Under the pieces are notes generated by a model that saw only the letters and a list, made by a program, of their open reading frames with translations, searched no databases and was not told the DNA's origin. Positions 1 through 12,260 of a DNA stretch of 64,000 nt are shown piece after piece (positions within the stretch are counted from its first letter, which is position 1; every line of letters starts with the position of its first letter). Made by a program: the position numbers and the translations under genes. Source of the DNA: Progne subis subis (taxonomy: Eukaryota; Chordata; Aves; Passeriformes; Hirundinidae); contig JAKJHU010000068.1 of NCBI GenBank assembly GCA_022316685.1, positions 124,001 to 188,000 of the forward strand, given 5' to 3'.

Positions 1-709
1 TAATAAAATATTGCAGTCATGCAATAATAAAAGTTGAATAAATACGTATCATTAAAATGTAATAAGAATAGTAATAGTAGCATTATTAAAATTGCCATGT
101 CTCCAGCTTCCCCTTCTCCCCCGACTCTCTTTTCATGCAGAAGAACCCCCCAGGCACCAGCACACACCCCCCTATGCCTCCCACATCACTTGTACCACCT
201 CCAAAGTCCCTCTTTCAGGAGAAGTTACAGCCCCGCCCCCCCAACATTCCCATTCAAATCAATGTATCCCAAATAAATCCAGCATCTACAACCCCCTTGA
301 GCAGAAAATATGGGTCATTTAGGGTCTGTTACCCAGCCTTCCCCCATTCCATAAGGATCATTTAGGGTGCCATCCCCTGTGCCACCTAGTCCTGGCCAGG
401 CAGGTTTGGCTGGTGGACCCCCAGCCCCAGATGCTGCAATGTCAACAAAACCCTGGGGAAACTCAAACCAGGGGAAAATAGCGGGTTTGGGGTGGGAGAG
501 CTCCCCATCCTTGTGGTGGGATGCCACCCATCTCCAGTGGCTTTCCATGAGAGCCACCAACCCAGGGAGCAGAGGAAGCACAAGAGGTGCTTCCCCAACA
601 AGCCCAGAAAACACACACAACTTAAGGACGGGCGCCTGCTTCCCAGTAAGTTCCTGTATTCCGATGTAAACACGAGGCTGAGTGAGGCAGCAGCCGGGGA
701 AAGCCTCAC
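1..709 (-). other. Part of the last PALD1 intron
   Basis: This stretch follows the donor of PALD1 exon 18 (GTGAGG at 709-704 on the minus strand). I looked for the expected C-terminal exon in all frames and did not find it, so it should lie beyond the left edge. No repeat or other gene was recognised here. Confidence 0.6.
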
Positions 710-3700
710 CTCACGCATCCAGACACTGAAGGGCCTCTGCCAGGAGTCCTTCTTCTCCAGGTGCAGGTAGGAGTTGAAGAGAATGAGGAAGATGTAGCGC
801 TCCAGGTACTGCAGGCTCCTCAGCTGCAGCGTCCACGTCTCCCTCTCATCCTTGCCCGACTTTCCCTGGAAGGAACAGCAGCCTGGGTGAGGCACCTGTG
901 GCACCTGTGCTGGGAGAGCATCCCCAGGAAGCTCCTGCATGCCACCCTCACCCACAGCCCTGTGAGAAGCCATGGGAAGGGCATGGGAACATGGAGGAAC
1001 ACTCTGGGGACAAAAATAAACGCATCCATCCAGCCCACTCCGGCCGGGGCTTGGCGCTCCAGGCTCTCATTTCCTTGTGGTTTCCAGCAGGTAACCATTC
1101 CCAGAGCTCAAAAATAGGTGAGGGATGGCTAAACGTGGGGGGCAGGAGCAGGAATAGACAGCCAAGTGCAAACTGTACCCCTAACCACGAGTTCCTGGAC
1201 TGCAAAGCACTTCCCCAGGGAAAAACATCTCCCTTGAAGGCATTCCCACGTGGATTCAGCCTCTGTTTCCTTCAGAGGAAGAGAAGCTCTAAGGGTGGTG
1301 GCCATCACATCTCCCAGTACTATTTTATATATATATAAATTAAAAATATCTCTTTTATATGCTTTATATATACTATAATGTTCGTGCATCAATTATTTAT
1401 ATTTATTGCTTTGTTAGATATCGTATGTAACTATACAGCCACTTCTAATTAGTATTATTACTGCCGCTATTTTAAGCCCTGCACGCTGCCCTTCCTAGGA
1501 ATTCATAAATACTAGTAAATCAGAGCCCTGATCCCACAGGCCACCCCAAAAAACAGCAACTCCTCACTCCAGCTCTGTCCTTGGGAAAAGGTGTCTCCTC
1601 CACCTCTGAGTGCCAGTATTTGTAGAGAGCAAATCCTATTATTCTGTTGTTTATCCTGGTACTGTATTACCCTATTTATTTTTCATTCTATTATCCTATT
1701 ATTTACCATGTTGTTATATTATCCTATTTAATTTTTATCCTATTATCCTATTATTTATTGTTTTATTCTATTATGTAATTTATTTTTCTTCTGTTACTTA
1801 TAATTTTATTCTATCACCCTATTTAATTTTCTTCTATTATCCAATTTTCTTCTATTACCCTATTACTTCTCATTTTATTCTATTATCCTCTTTATTTTTC
1901 TTTTATTATCTTATTATTTACCATCTTACTATCCTATAATTTATTTTTTATCCCATTATTTACATTTTCCTATTTTTTCCTCCCAGTTAGGGGTGGGAAG
2001 AGGTCAGAACAAACCAAACCAAGCCCCCCAAAAAGCTTTCCCTTCCCTTCCTGTTTGCCCTAACCCCGAAAAGCATCTCCCAGCAGGCTCCCAAAACCCC
2101 AGAAATCCCCATCATTCTCTTCTCCAAGCTGCCCATCACTGAGGAAAAAACCAGAAAACAAATTAAAATTAAAGCATTTCGCTCAGGGCCGAGCCAAATG
2201 ATAAATGGCGCTGCTGGAAGGGATGAATAGAGCAGCAGGAGGGAAGTACAAGCTCCAGTGACAAGAGTCTCTTCCTTGAGCAGAGGGAGTGGATGAATCC
2301 CTCCTTATCTTGCCTTCCCACCAAGATGCCAGCCTGGAGACGGAATACAGCCCAGGATCACCCCTGTGCTAGTCCTGACAGCTATGCAGGTGAAACTCCC
2401 CACGTGGTCACATCCCCATAGTAAAGGAGGGAAAGCCAAAATTAAATTGAAGTGCTTATCCTGAATAAAAATAAATTAATTTAAAAAAAAAAAGTGACCA
2501 TAAAGTAATTAATAATTAATAATCGCTACATCTGCAAATAGTTAGGTCTCCGGAGGTTCTCTCTCCCAGCTCCCCAAAAAAACGCAGAGGATCTCAGGAA
2601 CCAGAAGGCAAACCCCCAGGAAGCCGCAGACGTCCCTGGCTGATTGAACATTTTGGTTTTTCTTCCCTCCATCAATCATTGGCGGCAATTAATTGAAAAC
2701 ACAGATCGATGGCAGCTGGAGCGAGAGCTGAAGTGAGGCATTACCTCACTGGTGGGATGTGGCACGCACCATCCCAGGAAAAACACCAGGCCACGGGCTC
2801 TGCCCTTCAAAGGCTCTGTGATACAGTTGCACGGGTTTAAAATATCCCAAATCTGATGAAAACAATCCTTTTTGCTCCCTCGTCAGCTCCACAGGGGCTC
2901 CCAAGTAAAACAGCGCTGTGGATCATAGGCTCAGCTGGCCACGGCCGAGTCCGTTCGCGGGGGCTGCTCCCCTTGCCAAAGCTCCATCTCCTTCCCAAAC
3001 TCGGAGGGGCCAGAGGAAGCGGGGTGGGAGCAGAGCGGGACAGGCCGGTCCTGCCCTCTGCCGGCTGCGCCTCACGGCAGGGAAGGGACGCTGGAGGATG
3101 GAGGGGAGGAACGCCGGGCGGGATGTGGGCCGCAGGCCGGGGCTGGAAGGACAGGACTCTGCGTGGGACGCAGGACAGCGCAGGATCCGAGGCACTGACC
3201 GTGACCACAAGGGCCCTGGTACATCTCTCACGACACAGCGGAGACCTTCAGCCCCAGAAACGATCCAGCTTCGGCAGGGCCGGTCCCAGAGCCCGGCCGC
3301 GCCCTCCGGAACTGCCCGGTGCTGATGGGGAGAGGGGCCTCACCTGGCGGTAGGTGCAGATGATGATTTCCCGGAGGTGGTAGTGCATGGGGGTCATGGT
3401 CTCGCTGACCGTGTCCAGGGCCATGTCCACCTCCTTCTTCATGCGGTGACCGTCGGGCAGGAGCTGGACCACCTTCATCACCACCTGCAGCATGGGCAGG
3501 AGCAGCAGGGCTTCACCAGGAGGCTCCTTGCCTTGTCCCGCTGCCCACGAGAGGATCCAGACCCTCCAAACAAGCAGCTGCGGCTTAAGGTAGCAGAGAG
3601 AGAGCCCTAAAACAGACAGGACTCACCTCGAACTCCCCCTTGGTGTACTTGGCGTCAGGCACACTCACAATTTCCTCCTCACTCATCTCAGGGATGCCCT

Positions 3701-6700
3701 GGGGTGGCCAGAGGGGATTGCGTCATTATGGGCTGCACAAAAATGCAGAGCCTGTGCCCAGCCCACACGGACCGCCAGCATCCCCCACCTTGCCCCTGAC
3801 AGGCACAGAACATGAAAATGTACCCCTGCCACACGTCTGGACAGACAGGACTGTTACAGGCACTGGCACAGGGTGCCCAGAGAAGCTGTGGCTGCCCCTG
3901 GATCCCTGGAAATGTCCAAGGCCAGGGTGGACTGAGGCTTGCATGCAGCTGGGATAGAGGAAGGTGTCCCTGCCCACAGCAAAGGGGACGAGATGAGCTT
4001 TAAGACTCCCCCCATCCAAAACTATTCCACAATTCCATGATCTCCTCTGCCCTTAACCCTTCATCCTGGGGCAGGAGCTCTCAGGAAGAGGGTAAAGGCT
4101 CACCAGGGATTCACCCAGACTTCTGGAGCTCACTGGAAGTTAGGCACAGCTAATGACAACACACAGATGTCCATCCCCGCAGCCCACCCTGGCCCTGCCC
4201 ACACTCCCTTCAACCCACTGGCTGTGACAGCGCTGTCATGGGCTCTCCAAAGCTCCCCCAGGAACCCCACCAGGGATTGTTGCAGCCCCCTGTTCTCACA
4301 TTGAAGTGCCAGAGGGTGAGGACAGCGATGACCATGGCTGTGGTGGTTCTGCCCCGGCCACTGGAGCAGTTGAACACGAAGGCTGCTCGCGAGTCCTCGG
4401 CCAGGGCGCTCTTCATGGCCTCCAGCAGCCGGTCAAAGTCCTGCCGGGATGAAGCCAGTGGGTTTTTAGGGATGCAGGACTTCCTCACCTCGGGGTCCCC
4501 TTTGTCCTACAGCCTCCAGGCTGAAATCCCTGTTTCCTTGCTGCCAGATCCATGCCGAAGGCTTACAGCCTCTGCATGCAGCATCTCCTGGGGATCCCCC
4601 CCTGCCCTGGCAAGCACCCCACCAGCACTGAGCACCCAAGTGACATTCCTGCACAGCATCAGGGCTGGCTTGGGACGGAGGCAGCAGCACCATTCCTTTC
4701 CTGGGGTACCTGCTCCTTGGGAGCACAGAAGTCAGGGATGGGGATTCGGTGGTAGGTGAGTCCCTGGCAGGAATTTTTGTGCTGGCTGAATATCTCCTGT
4801 GTGGTCAGGCAGCTCTTGAACATCTTCATCTGCTTCTCTGCCTCCAGGTACACCTCCAGCCACTTCTGGCACTTCAGCAGGTCCCCCTTCAGGGCAGCCT
4901 CCAGTTTCTGCATAGGATGGAGAAAACCCCACTGTAACACCCGTGCCTCCTAATTTTTGCAGGATTTTAATCAGTGTTTTTAGATGCAGGCAAACATCCC
5001 TAACCCCACACCAGGTCCTGGCCACCAGTTCTGCCCAGGTCCCTCTGCACTTGATGGGAGCCCCAGAAGCATCATTTCCCACCATGCCGGGCAGCTCCTC
5101 CATGCAGCCACACTGCTGCTGGCAGCCAAGCTCCTCCACCGCCTGTCACCCCTGGAAATCCAGCTGGGAACATCCGCTCCCCTTTCCCCAGATGCCTTTT
5201 ACCCTTGTTCTCAAGGCATGCTAGAAATTCTTCCAGGGCAGATCTCTGCTTTGCTCCCTTGTTCCCAAAGGAAAACAAAACCAGCAGCTCCAGAGGGTGA
5301 GGAACTATCAAAGCTGTGGAAATCACACACGAGGGTTCCTGGAACCTCCACAGCATCCTGCATCTCCCAGAGCTCACCTCCAGCTGCTGGGGTGAGGCAG
5401 CGGGCACAGAGATCAGCTCCTCCAGGAGTCCAGGCTCCCGCAGCGTGTAGATCTGCTCATTCCCTTCCAGGACCACCTCCTCCCGGAGGCTGATCCAGAC
5501 AATGCGGGAGTGCTTCCTCTTGGCATCCATCAGGTACCGCAGGACACTGCCCAGGGCCTGAGGAAAGGGTGGGAAAGGGTGATGGGAGGGCTGGAAGCCC
5601 AACGTGGGGTCCCTGCCCGAAGTGGGATCACGTCCCCCACCTTGGAGCTGGGCTGTGCCGTGCCATAGACGGGCATTTTGGGCACCCTTCGGAAGTTGGC
5701 CACGCTCATCTCCTTGACAGTGCTCAGCACATCCGGGCAGAAGCGCTCATCTGCCACCTGGAACAGAGCAATGTACGAGCAAGGGACACCCCTTCCCACC
5801 CTCAGGTTTGCAGCACACCACAGCCCGGGGACCCTGCTCAGGACAAGCCCCCAAACCTTTCCAACAGCAGCATCCAGGGCTCGGAGCCCCATATGGGAGA
5901 GACATGCTCTTCTTGCAGCACAAGGCACCAACGGCCCTGGCCTCCTTCACCCCACTCAGAAACCACAGAGCTGCTGCCTAGGCTCACATCACGGGATGCT
6001 GCAGACACATCCACGTGCACAGGGATCTCTGGCCACATTTATCCTCATGTGGGTCGGGTTGGATGGTTCTTTAAAACCATCTGGTTCCACCCTTGCTGAG
6101 GGTGCCTATGGGAGATACCCTTTTAGATTAGGGTGAGAAGAACTTTCCTCCCATGGGTCTTCGCAAGCCACACGTTAATATTTCTTAGGTTTCATTGTTT
6201 CATTGGTTTGTTAAGTTTATGTCACGCTGGTACCACATATGCACACCTGCCAGAATGTTTTCCTTCTCTTGGACCCCACTGGGTTAATTCTGCCAGAGTA
6301 CCACACCCCTGTAACCCCATTAGTCCTGCCAGTTCCTAGCCACCACTCTGCACCATGTTTCCCTATCCCTATTGGACCTCAGAAACACCCCTTTTATCTG
6401 GTATATAGCCCTGGATCCTAGGCCCCGTTTTTGGCTCTCATCCCTGGAAGACATTTGAAGGTGTAGCCATGATGCAGACAATAAATAGCGCTCAGATTTC
6501 CAAACGGGGCTCCGTCTCCTCACCTTTATCGTCAGCTCTCAGGGCTACGCAGTAGCACGATGCTACAGGTGCCAGCGAGACCCGGACCCAAGACCCCATG
6601 ACACCTGCCCTACAACAGGGAAACCCTTGGCTTCTCTCACCCCTCCGTGTCCCTGGGCAGGTGCCATCCCCCGCCCCGCAGCGCTCACTCACCAGCACTC

Positions 6701-9700
6701 GCGCGCCCTTGGTGACGAGCTCGGCGGTGACAGTGAGCTCCGAGCAGTTCATGTCCGCCTGTAGCCGGTACAGCTCCGGGTGCCGGCACATCCACCTGCT
6801 GAAGCTGAGGGCAAAGCCCAGGGGGTACTGCCGGCGGGGGGAATGCACCATCAGCCTGGGCTCCGACCCCCCTGCCCGCCACCCCGCTGAGAAAAGCTGC
6901 TTGGAAAACTCAAAGGGGGACGCGCCAGCCCTCCCGCCGTGTGACAGAGCCAAAAAAAAGAGAGGGCAAGGAAGGTGGTGTTGGGTGGTTCTGGTGGTTT
7001 TTACCTGCTCGTGAAGGTAGTAGTTGAAAGCAATCAGGTAGAAATAGCGTTCGAGGCTCTGCAGAGTCCTCTGGAGGAAATACTCTTTGGTGCTGCTCCC
7101 CTGGAAGCAAAGGACAGGGGATCTGTGATAGTGCTGACCAGTTCTGCAGCCCCCAGCAGAACAGGAGGCTGGGAAAAAAAGCTCTACCGACACTTTATAT
7201 GAACTGGTTTATTTTTTTAATGAAACATTTCCAGTTTCCCATATTAAATGATGCTCAAAGGCATAAATTCACATTTCAGCTCAAAACAAAAGCTTCTCCT
7301 TAGCACAAGGACACACTGGGAGCAGTTCCAAGCAGTCCATGCTGTCACATGGACACACTGTCCAGCTGGGAGATTCAAACCCAAGGGGATGGGTCTGGAA
7401 AATGCAAGGTCCTGTCCCTACCCCAGCCACGGGATATGCTCAGGCAGTGGCATCCCTGGGGAGAGAGGGCCCCATGCCGGTCACACACCCTGCAATATCC
7501 TTAATTTCCAAGGGTCTCCCCTTTCCACGTCCGGAAGCATCCTGATGCCTATGTTTCCAGCAAGCTCACCTCCTCCTCCTCCTCCTCTTTATCATCACCC
7601 CCACAATCCAGGCATATTTTCCACCACAGCTATCCCCTCTCAGGGAGGAAACTCAAACCTTTGGGATTTTCTGTCATTCAGAAACCTTGGGGTGGGGGGG
7701 GGTTTGTACCTCTGAGCATCCCATCCAACAAATTAACCTGGCACAAGGTAAGGAACACCCAGCATGGCATCCACAAACATCCCCAAAGGGCCTGTTGGAA
7801 CTCACTTCCCAGGCTAGGATGGAAAACCCTGTAAGATGGGGCTGTGTCTGGGGTCAGCTCGGCAAGCGGGGTTTGCTCAATCCTGTCATTATGTGGCTGA
7901 CTCATTAATATTTACTTGTTCTCCACAAGAGAAATCCGGCCTGCAGTCATTTATCAAGAGGAAAGGCAGTGGGATTTGCTCTGGAAATTGAAAACAAAGC
8001 CTGTGGGGATGGAGCCGTGCCAGGTTTGCCAGCAGCACCGACAGCAGAGCAGTGGTGCTTCCCGAGCACTTGGATTCCTGCAGTAAAATCCATCCCCGTG
8101 CTCTCACCCAAGGCAAACCTCCTAACAGTCCCCTTAAACAGCCTATGGGCAGAAAGGGGAATGATCCATTTCAGCCGTGGAAAGCCAGGTATTGTGGGAG
8201 TCTGGATGCTCAGCACCCCACACCAGGATTCACCTGCACCTCCATCACTTGAGGGCTTAAATCTCAATATCACAATTTCTGCCCCCCAAACGCAGGCAGA
8301 AACCCACAGACATCATTCCTCCATGCCCAGAAAAGCCCCTCCTCCCCAAAAAATCAACCTAAAGAAGTCTAGGCTGTTTTACTGATGGCTGAGCATCATC
8401 CCCTCTCCCCTCCTCACCCTCCATGTGTCCCCAGCACATTTTCCTGGCTCCTCGCCACTGTTTAAACCTGCTCTTGCTCCACAAAGACTTCAAATAAACA
8501 CTTCTTGAGGCTTATTTACAGCAGTCCCCCAGCCGTTTGTTTTCCAGGAGTCCAGGATCACACAGAGCAGCTTTCCCCAGCAAGGAAAGGTTTCAAGGCA
8601 ATGAGAAAATCCCCTGTCCAACGCCCAACCTTCTCCCTGCTATACAAGAGAACCTGCCAGGACGTGAGCAGCACCAAATCCACTCTAAAATGGAACAGGG
8701 GAGTACAAAATCTGGAATGTGTCACTAAACACCAAAAATGTGTAAGTAAATGCCTTCTTTTCTCATTCTTTAATAATTTTCATGGGGTTTTTTGCCACAG
8801 GGCACCTGGTTTGAGGTTACCCTTTACAACCAGCTCTGGCACTTCCACTCCACATTCAATATTTAAATAGGAAAATTAATCTCCAAAGAAACTGGGATCA
8901 GGGCAGCACTTCCACCTGAGCATACAACCTCCTTCCATCGTCTGGTAAGGAGCCTCCTGGCTGGGCAGGGAAGACCACAGCTTTCCAGCATGGAAAGCCA
9001 CCCTGATGACTCTTCAAAACGAAAGGAAAAAACATAAATCTACCACTAGAAAAGCCTGACCTTGGCTGACTGTATTTGCAATGATCCCTCCCAGCTCCCA
9101 AGGACTTTTACCATCCAGGCTGATATCGATTTTCCAATTTTAGAGCAGATGAAACCAGGGCACAGGATATTATTTGCCCCCGAGGTCATCTACCAGAAGC
9201 AGTAGCAAAGCCCAAACCAGTCTGTTTTCCCCCAATCCCAGCCTGCTCCATTTTATGGCTTTTAAAACAACTGGGGGAGAAAAAAAAAAGAGACACTCCA
9301 CAACACCCCAGGTTTCATATCGCTGGGAAATCTCCAGCTTACAGGAAGCTCTGGGTTTCCGGAATTTACATTCTTCTCATCCTGGTGCAAAAACTGCTTA
9401 ATAAATTTTCTGGTTCCGATGGCTCGCGTCCGAGCAATCCTCTAATTACCTGTATCTGATAGTCCTCCCCAATGCCTTCCAGCTTCTTCTTGTTCTCGTA
9501 GATGGCTTCCTTCATGTCATGCATCTCTGAGCAGGAGGCGATGGCACCATCCACCTTGGCAGGAGCGAGTGGGAAATAGCTCCATAAGCCTCGGATCTGG
9601 GGGGAAATTTCATCCCTCCCTCCCAGCCGCCCTGCCAGAGGGTTCACCAGCACCTCCTTACCTCCTCCACTATCTGCTCGCCTTTGGGGACTATCTCCAT

Positions 9701-12108
9701 GAAGGTCTGGATGACCCGGAGCCTGTCTCTAGGAGATGTCTTAGGCAAGTGGGGGAAGCTGTGGTGGGAGAAGGAGGAAATCAAACCAGCCCCAGGTGGA
9801 ACGGCCATCCCCCCAATCCTGTCCTGGAGGCTGCTCCACTTACTCAGGCTTCTGGGCAGCTCCTCGGTGGTGGTGGAGGACCAGGGTGCCCATGGCCATG
9901 GCCAGGTTGGTCCTGCCCACGCCAGTCTGGCAGCCAAAGAGCAGCGCAGGTGGGGGTCTGCCAGGGTCCTGCAGCAGCAGGCTGGGGCTCTCCTAGGAGG
10001 GAGGGACACAGGGACGGACGGACGGATGGATGAATGGATGGATGGATGGATGGATGGAGACTCCAGCAGCTTCCAGGAAAGTCAGGTCTGCCCCATCAGT
10101 GGCTAGGATGGAGGTGATGGCCAAGCCCAGGCATGGAGGGGTGGGTGGCATCTCCCTTTTGCTCAGGACAGGACAATGGGTGGCCCACCCACTGCATTCC
10201 CCTGTCCACCCCACTAGAGATGTTCCTACCACTCATCCCCAGCTCACTGAGATTTCATCTTCCAGAATGTAAAAAAAAAAAAAGAAAAAGGCAGCTCTGA
10301 CATGGAAAACCTTTGCACCAAAGACAGATAATTCCTGCCAAAGCCACTTAGCGAAGAGCTGCCTGAAGGCGGTCAGGGATGGCCATTTCTAGCTAGGGGT
10401 AGGGATGAACTGCTGGACAACATGGACTTCTCCAGGAAGATCCTACAGCAAGGGGAGTGGGATCTGCAGGCACAGACATCCTCTAGCATGCAGAGTTAAG
10501 GAAAACCAGAAGATGCTCTTAGGCAGCTGCAGTCTCCGACAAAGCACAGGAGCAAATCCCACCCCCCAAGGAGGCCCCACGGATCAGGTGCTTTCCCTCA
10601 GCTCACCCTGAGGAAGCGGATGAAAGCATCAAACTGCTCCTCCAAAGGGGCTCCCTCAGCAGGCAGGGGCAGCCGGTGGTACCTGCCGGGATGGGGACAA
10701 CCCTTGTTAGGATGGGACCACGGAGATGCTTCATCCCCACCACCATGGAGGATATGTGGCTTAAGGGATGCCAAGAGCCCTCACCAGGCATGAGGAGGAG
10801 GAGGAGGAGGAGGAGGGAAAAGACCTGTAGGAGGGCTGGAGGAAAACAGGTCTGCGATAGACCTCTTCGGTGACCTGGATGTCCTCATCACACTGCACCC
10901 GCACGGCGTGGGGTTCGTCCCGCAGCCGCTCTATGTCATTGTACACGTAGTAGATGCTCTCACTCAGCTGCGCGAAGTCGCGGATCTATAGGAGACACGG
11001 GGGAAGCCCCATCTGTCACACCCCCTCCGCCTGCCTCTGAACCATGTGGCACGTGGGATGCGCACCCTTCCCCGTGCCAGCTCACCTCCTTGCGGATGGC
11101 CAGCTCCAGGCTCTCCGTCCGCACGCCCCGCTGCAGGTGCTGCAGGTTCTCGTGGAGGTTCTCCTTGCCCCGGGGGGTGTAGGAAACAAAGTCCCCCTCC
11201 AGCCGCAGGAAGACCACAGGCTCCTCACGGACACAGAAGAAGACACATTCCTGCAAATAGCAGCGAGAGGCTGTCTCAAAGCTCTCCTGGCTTTTTTCCA
11301 CCCCAGTTCCACCCTCTCACCAACCTTGTGGCCTTCCCTCTGCAGCTTCTGCAGCACGAGCTTGAAGCCGTTGAGGCTGGGCTGCCCCATCCCAAACACA
11401 GCATATCCTCCTTTGGCCTGTCGGAAGTTGGGAGCACCACAGCTGCCAGTAGTGTTCAAAACATCTAATTTTCCGTATACATCCCTGACCATGAAGTATT
11501 TCCCCTGCAAAATATCAGAAGACAGAAGGTGGGACATCAGTGGATTTGAGCAAGGTGGGACTTCAACACAGCTGAGTGTAAAAGCGCCTTTTTCTACAAG
11601 ATCTTCAAAATGAGCCACCCCAAAACACTCCTGAGGTCCCTGAAGCCCAGGCTGAAATGAGCTGGGTGATGAATTCAGTGGCAGAGATGCTCACCTGCAC
11701 CAGGTAGTGATCCAGCGTGGCCTCAGAAATGCGTCCCACCGTGTAGTTGGCCTTCAGCAGGTCATCATGGATCTGGAACTCCTCCCTGCAGTTGTACCTG
11801 CAAGAGCCACATGCAGGTGGGTAAAAGAAAAAAATAATGGCATAGTTCACGATTGAAACAAACCCCAGTATTTAGAGAAGAGGGTGGAGAAACCCAGAAT
11901 TTTGGAGGCTGCCGAGGACTTACGTGATGACCACAGGTGCCACTTTGTTGGTGATGATGGACTTGGCCTTGCTGTTGTGGAGCCCCAGGGTCTGGAAGGA
12001 GTGGATGCTGAGGGAGTGCTGGTCCTCCATGCTGCCGTCTCCTGGTGCCCGACTCTCCAGGGGGGATGCCGAGACTGCCTGCTGTGCTGCACTGGCCGTC
12101 GTACCCAT
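710..12108 (-). CDS. PALD1: Paladin, 18 coding exons; 3' end off the window
   Basis: Exons in gene order: 12108-11924, 11797-11695, 11504-11325, 11250-11086, 10985-10825, 10682-10607, 9992-9844, 9758-9662, 9554-9450, 7100-7005, 6827-6693, 5757-5641, 5557-5378, 4907-4710, 4440-4300, 3698-3627, 3484-3344, 865-710. They join in frame to 819 codons. Human paladin is 856 aa, so one terminal exon of about 40 aa lies left of base 1. Paladin is a cytosolic or membrane-associated phosphatase-like protein of endothelial and other cells, reported to act on phosphoinositides and to dampen receptor signalling. The start MGTTAS is an N-myristoylation-type signal (Gly2, Ser6) and matches the mammalian start; an ATG directly upstream (12111) is possible but less likely. 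Two CX5R phosphatase loops are visible: CQTGVGR (Cys about 311) and CSSGRGR (Cys about 674). Each half also carries a similar LERY...FN.YLH helix, so the protein looks internally duplicated. Donors of exons 3 (GTTGGT) and 5 (GTCTTT) are weak, but phase forces them. Confidence 0.96.
1634..1975. repeat. T-rich minisatellite, TTATCCTATTA-type
   Basis: Degenerate tandem units such as TATTATCCTATTATTTA and TTTTATTCTATTA run for about 340 bp in the intron between PALD1 exons 18 and 17. One strand is almost free of G. Confidence 0.75.
3850..4050 (+). mobile_element. CR1 LINE 3' fragment
   Basis: Contains the CR1 tail landmarks GGGTGCCCAGAGAAGCTGTGG, CCCTGGAAATGTCCAAGGCC, GGAAGGTGTCCCTGCCCA and a degenerate CCATGATCT end. 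It lies in PALD1 intron 15, between exons 16 and 15, antisense to the gene. Confidence 0.8.
6107..6567 (+). mobile_element. Solo LTR of an endogenous retrovirus, in PALD1 intron 11
   Basis: A 461-bp element is flanked by an exact 6-bp direct repeat GGTGCC (6101-6106 and 6568-6573), the target duplication size of avian ERVK and alpharetrovirus-like elements. It ends in CA and starts TA, probably a decayed TG. Inside it are a CCAAT-box complement (CTATTGG), a TATA-like GGTATATAG near 6399 and AATAAA at 6480-6485, the normal U3-R order for plus orientation. No internal viral genes are present. It is antisense to PALD1 and lies between exons 12 and 11. Confidence 0.7.
10015..10065 (+). repeat. 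(GGAT/GGAC)n microsatellite
   Basis: GGAC repeats pass into GGAT repeats, about 20 bp upstream of PALD1 exon 7 on the gene strand. Confidence 0.9.
10792..10816 (+). repeat. (GAG)n microsatellite
   Basis: Eight consecutive GAG triplets just downstream of the PALD1 exon 5 donor on the gene strand, where they read as CTC repeats. Confidence 0.9.
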
Positions 12109-12121
12109 CATCCGTGGGCAG
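12109..12121 (-). other. PALD1: 5' UTR part of the first coding PALD1 exon
   Basis: Read on the minus strand, a pyrimidine-containing tract ends in GGCACAG just before 12121, followed by CTGCCCACGG and the start codon. This is a plausible splice acceptor for a 5' UTR intron, which would make the first coding exon 12121-11924. The TTTTG-rich tract at 12170-12260 lies just upstream of it. The acceptor is inferred from sequence alone. Confidence 0.5.
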
Positions 12122-12169
12122 CTGTGCCGGGATGGGCACGCAGCAGCAGGGAGGACAAAAAACCCCAAA

Positions 12170-12260
12170 CCAAACGAAGAACCAAAACCAAACCAAAACA
12201 AAACCAAACAAACAAACAAACAAACCAAACCAAAACAAAACAAAACAAAAAAAAAAGGGT
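12170..12260 (+). repeat. (CAAAA/CAAAC)n tract
   Basis: CAAAC and CAAAA repeats on the plus strand, ending in a short poly(A). On the PALD1 strand it is a TTTTG-rich tract upstream of the first coding exon. Confidence 0.85.
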
